NCBI GenBank assembly: GCA_027030825.1
Contig: JALVEM010000392.1
Coordinates: 1 to 8,258 of the forward strand
DNA length: 8,258 nt
Source: Thiohalobacter sp.
GTDB taxonomy: Bacteria > Pseudomonadota > Gammaproteobacteria > Thiohalobacterales > Thiohalobacteraceae
Reading direction: 5' to 3'
A program made the position numbers and the translations under genes. The notes below the pieces were generated by a model. The model was not told the origin of the DNA, ran no database searches, and saw only the letters and a program-made list of their open reading frames with translations. This document shows, one piece after another, positions 6,044 to 8,258 of the stretch; position 1 is the first letter of the stretch; each line of letters opens with the position of its first letter.

Positions 6044-7264
6044 ATGATCGAGCGACACGCGACCGTTCCCGTGCGCGTCGGCCGGGTCACCATCGGCGGC
6101 GGCGCACCCATCGTGGTGCAATCGATGACCAACACCGATACCGCCGACGCCGAGGCCACTGCCGACCAGGTGGCGGCACTGGCCGAGGCAGGCTCGGAAC
6201 TGGTCCGCATCACGGTCAACAGCGAAGCGGCCGCCGCGGCCGTGCCCCGCATCCGCGAACGACTGGACGCACGCGGCATCGAAGTGCCGCTGATCGGCGA
6301 CTTCCATTTCAACGGCCACAAGCTGCTGGAAAGACACCCGGCCTGCGCCGAGGCACTCGCCAAGTACCGCATCAACCCCGGCAACGTCGGCCGCGGCAGC
6401 CGCAAGGATGCCCAGTTCGCCGCCATCGTGGAGCAGGCCATCCGCCACGAGAAGCCCGTGCGCATCGGTGTGAACTGGGGCAGCCTGGATCCGACGGTGC
6501 TGGCACGCCTGATGGACGAGAATGCCCGCGCGCCCGAGCCTCTCTCCTCGCAGGCCCTGATGCACGAGGCCCTCATCACCTCCGCGCTGGAGAGCGCCGC
6601 CCGCGCCGAAGCGCTCGGCCTTCCCCACGACCGTATCGTGCTCTCGGTGAAGACGAGCGGGGTGCAGGATCTGATCGCCGTGTATCGAAAGCTGGCCGCG
6701 CGCTGCGACCATCCGCTGCACCTCGGCCTCACCGAGGCCGGCATGGGCGTGCGCGGCATCGTCGCCACCACCGCGGCGCTGGCCGTGCTGCTGCAGGACG
6801 GCATCGGCGACACCCTGCGCGTCTCCCTCACCCCCGAGCCGGGTGCCGACCGCACCCTGGAGGTGCGCGTGGCCCGCGAGATCCTGCAGTCCATGGGACT
6901 GCGCAGCTTCGTTCCCCGCGTGGTGGCCTGTCCGGGCTGCGGCCGGACCTCGAGCACCTTCTTCCAGGAACTGGCCCGCGACATCCAGCACTATCTCGAG
7001 ACCCGCATGCCGGAATGGCGCCACCGCTACCCGGGCGTCGAGGATCTGAGGGTGGCCGTCATGGGCTGTGTGGTGAATGGCCCCGGGGAGTCCCGGCATG
7101 CCGACATCGGGATCAGCCTGCCGGGCACCGGCGAGCGGCCGGTCGCGCCCGTCTACGAGGATGGCGAGAAGACGGTGACGCTCAAGGGCGAGAACATCGC
7201 CCAGGCCTTCCAGGAGCGGCTGGAGGCCTATGTCGCCCGCCGCTACGGCGCGGCTTCCTCCTGA
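6044..7264 (+). CDS. ispG: 4-hydroxy-3-methylbut-2-enyl diphosphate synthase IspG (GcpE), long form
   Basis: This is the penultimate enzyme of the MEP isoprenoid pathway. It uses a [4Fe-4S] cluster to reduce ME-cPP to HMBPP with electrons from flavodoxin or ferredoxin. The 406-residue product has the TIM-barrel part with VQSMTNTDTAD (25-35), RITVNS (55-60), IGDFHFNGHKL (84-94), KYRINPGNVG (107-116) and LGLTEAG (227-233). The C-terminal cluster domain follows, with C296 and C299 (ACPGCGRT), C342 (MGCVVNGPGE) and E349. It is longer than the 372-residue E. coli enzyme because of an insertion around residues 155-180 and a longer stretch before the second cluster motif. Overall it reads most like the Xanthomonadales form. 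The ATG at 6044 is taken as the start because the same frame has a TGA at 6038-6040. No clear Shine-Dalgarno precedes it. The 3' end overlaps the convergent HhH gene by 22 bases. Confidence 0.96.
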   Translation: MIERHATVPVRVGRVTIGGGAPIVVQSMTNTDTADAEATADQVAALAEAGSELVRITVNSEAAAAAVPRIRERLDARGIEVPLIGDFHFNGHKLLERHPACAEALAKYRINPGNVGRGSRKDAQFAAIVEQAIRHEKPVRIGVNWGSLDPTVLARLMDENARAPEPLSSQALMHEALITSALESAARAEALGLPHDRIVLSVKTSGVQDLIAVYRKLAARCDHPLHLGLTEAGMGVRGIVATTAALAVLLQDGIGDTLRVSLTPEPGADRTLEVRVAREILQSMGLRSFVPRVVACPGCGRTSSTFFQELARDIQHYLETRMPEWRHRYPGVEDLRVAVMGCVVNGPGESRHADIGISLPGTGERPVAPVYEDGEKTVTLKGENIAQAFQERLEAYVARRYGAASS

Positions 7265-7782
7265 TCGGCCACCACCCGGCGCAGACGCTCGACCGTGCGC
7301 GGCCCCACGCCGGGGATGGCGAGCAGCGCGGCATCCGACCGTCGTCGCACATCCTCCGCCCCCTGGATCCCGCCTGCATGCAGGGCGCGGGCGATCCGCA
7401 CGTTCACCCCGGCCCGCCGCAGCGCCCGCCAGAAGGCGGCATCGCCACTCGAACTGCCTCGTGGGCCTGTGCGAGGCAATGGGCGGGGGCGCAGCCGCGC
7501 CTCCAGCAGCACCAGGAACCGGACCGCCAGTACGGAGAAGGCCAGCCACCCGGCCAGGGCCGGCAGGCGCGCAGCTCCCTGGGCGAGCGCGGCCAGCCAG
7601 GCGAAGAGCCCGGAGGCCAGGCAGATGCCCGCCCAGAGGGCCAGGCCGGCCGACCAGGGATCCAGGCCCAGTCGCGCCTTCAGGGTCTCCCTCAGCCAGA
7701 CACCGGCCCGGTCGAACCAGGTCGGATCGTGCCAGCCGGGATCGGCCGGATCGGAACGGGGGAACGGGGTCGGCGCGCTCAT
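7243..7782 (-). CDS. Small membrane-anchored helix-hairpin-helix protein, function unknown
   Basis: A 179-residue protein that I cannot assign to a named family. Residues 1-44 are polar with an amphipathic stretch. Two hydrophobic segments (about 45-68 and 73-94) look like a membrane hairpin. A basic, serine/glycine-rich linker follows (95-113), and the C-terminus (about 115-172) ends in a helix-hairpin-helix-like motif, LLAIPGVGPRTVERL (153-167), of the kind that contacts the DNA or RNA backbone. The order suggests a soluble domain held at the inner membrane. The start is unsettled: the ATG at 7782 is chosen because it keeps the plausible domains, but in-frame ATGs at 7827 (+15 residues) and 7875 (+31) exist and none has a good Shine-Dalgarno. 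Codon pattern and uninterrupted frame support a real gene, and the antisense shadow frames give no recognisable protein. It converges on ispG with a 22-base overlap and is divergent from the DNAJ_related gene. Confidence 0.75.
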   Translation of the reverse strand: MSAPTPFPRSDPADPGWHDPTWFDRAGVWLRETLKARLGLDPWSAGLALWAGICLASGLFAWLAALAQGAARLPALAGWLAFSVLAVRFLVLLEARLRPRPLPRTGPRGSSSGDAAFWRALRRAGVNVRIARALHAGGIQGAEDVRRRSDAALLAIPGVGPRTVERLRRVVADQEEAAP

Positions 7783-7904
7783 GCCCGGCGGATCGGCAGA
7801 ATCCGGAATCGGCTTCGAGACCGGCATCACGTTTCGAATCCGCCCATTCCGGACCCCCCTGCCTTCGGCATGCAACCCTTCCCGATGCCTGATAAGCTCA
7901 TGCG
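7783..7904. promoter_or_regulatory. Divergent region between the HhH gene and the DNAJ_related gene
   Basis: This 122-base gap shrinks if the HhH gene starts further upstream. On the plus strand TGATAAGCT (7890-7898) resembles an extended -10 element. Its expected transcript start falls at about 7905, the A of the downstream ATG, which would make that mRNA leaderless. The -35 region is poor. No convincing minus-strand promoter or operator is seen. Confidence 0.25.
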
Positions 7905-8258
7905 ATGGCCGAACCCGAGCCCACCCTGCCCCCCGATCTCGACGCCGCCATCGAGACCCTGACCGACCAGGTCCACGGCATGCTGCTGGCGCATCCCGAG
8001 GGCCTGAGCGAACACGCCCTCATTCGCCGTCTGTCGGAATCCGGCGGGCCGCTGGGCGATGCCGACCTGCAGGATCCCCTGTCGCTGTTCCGCACCCACT
8101 TCCTGCTGTTTCACGTCCTCTACCGGCTGCGCGACCGGCTGGTGCGCGAGGAAGACACGGACATCGTCATCGGCCCGCTCGAGATCCGGCTGCGCCCCGC
8201 GCTGGAACGCGGCGGTTCCGCGCTCGACGCGCCCGATCCGCTGCGATCCTACTACCTC
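7905..8258 (+). CDS. DNAJ_related-domain protein, N-terminal part; 3' end beyond window
   Basis: The first 118 residues are present, continuing past the right edge. The visible part matches the DNAJ_related family (as I recall, Pfam PF12339), which is found mainly in gammaproteobacteria and usually precedes a C-terminal J domain. The recognisable features are a helical start (HPEGLSEHALIRRL, 30-43), the block DPLSLFRTHFLLFHVLYRLRD (57-77), a strand (IVIGPLEIRLRP, 87-98) and DPLRSYYL at 111-118. The role is presumed to be chaperone/co-chaperone but is not established by this sequence, and the J domain with its HPD motif would lie outside the window. The ATG at 7905 gives the conserved beginning. 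There is no Shine-Dalgarno, and an overlapping out-of-frame ATG sits at 7900. Confidence 0.85.
   Translation, partial: MAEPEPTLPPDLDAAIETLTDQVHGMLLAHPEGLSEHALIRRLSESGGPLGDADLQDPLSLFRTHFLLFHVLYRLRDRLVREEDTDIVIGPLEIRLRPALERGGSALDAPDPLRSYYL

Noticed and set aside
5921..7549. Minus-strand open frame extending mak upstream to a 857-residue protein
   Set aside because: The added part is antisense to ispG and lacks any conserved block. Mak's family N-terminus begins exactly at the 5920 ATG.
1..8258. Mobile element, CRISPR, defence island or biosynthetic cluster
   Set aside because: No transposase, integrase, long direct or terminal repeats, spaced repeats or composition shift were seen. The genes are typical core functions in compact arrangement.

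Overview
The window is high-GC bacterial DNA and looks like ordinary chromosomal core from a gammaproteobacterium. The evidence for this is the rppH-ptsP gene pair, a HAD-IB phosphatase divergent from it (an arrangement I also know from Pseudomonas), a long-form IspG whose sequence reads most like the Xanthomonadales version, a Mak-type fructokinase and the N-terminus of a DNAJ_related protein, a family I know mainly from gammaproteobacteria. I see no transposase, integrase, phage gene, CRISPR array, tRNA, rRNA or composition break, so nothing points to recent transfer.

Layout, left to right. (1) 1-1589, minus strand: rppH (Nudix RNA pyrophosphohydrolase) followed 27 bases later by ptsP (GAF-domain PEP-protein phosphotransferase, EI-Ntr), which runs off the left edge before its active-site histidine. 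(2) 1724-4145, plus strand: three genes joined by two 4-base ATGA stop/start overlaps. These are a HAD-IB phosphatase, a FecCD/BtuC-type ABC permease and its ATPase. The transporter has no substrate-binding protein here, and there is no room upstream for a full cobalamin riboswitch. (3) 4135-5920, minus strand: a Mak/ROK fructokinase, then after a 190-base AT-rich-headed gap a NarL/GacA-like response regulator with an altered receiver acidic pocket. The regulator's 3' end overlaps the ABC ATPase tail-to-tail. (4) 6044-7264, plus strand: ispG of the MEP isoprenoid pathway, divergent from mak, with a plausible sigma-70 promoter and a four-codon in-frame mini-ORF (MHKT-stop) just before its start. 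(5) 7243-7782, minus strand: a small protein with two predicted membrane helices and a C-terminal helix-hairpin-helix, overlapping ispG tail-to-tail. (6) 7905-8258, plus strand: the beginning of a DNAJ_related-domain protein, cut by the right edge.

Functionally this is a set of compact, mostly unrelated housekeeping units: mRNA 5'-end processing and nitrogen-PTS signalling, a phosphatase coupled to metal-chelate/cobalamin-type uptake, sugar phosphorylation, a two-component output protein and isoprenoid synthesis. I found no convincing novel multi-gene system. The points most worth a second look are the phosphatase-transporter coupling, the receiver with a D-to-G change, the palindrome upstream of it, the mini-ORF before ispG and the membrane-anchored HhH protein.
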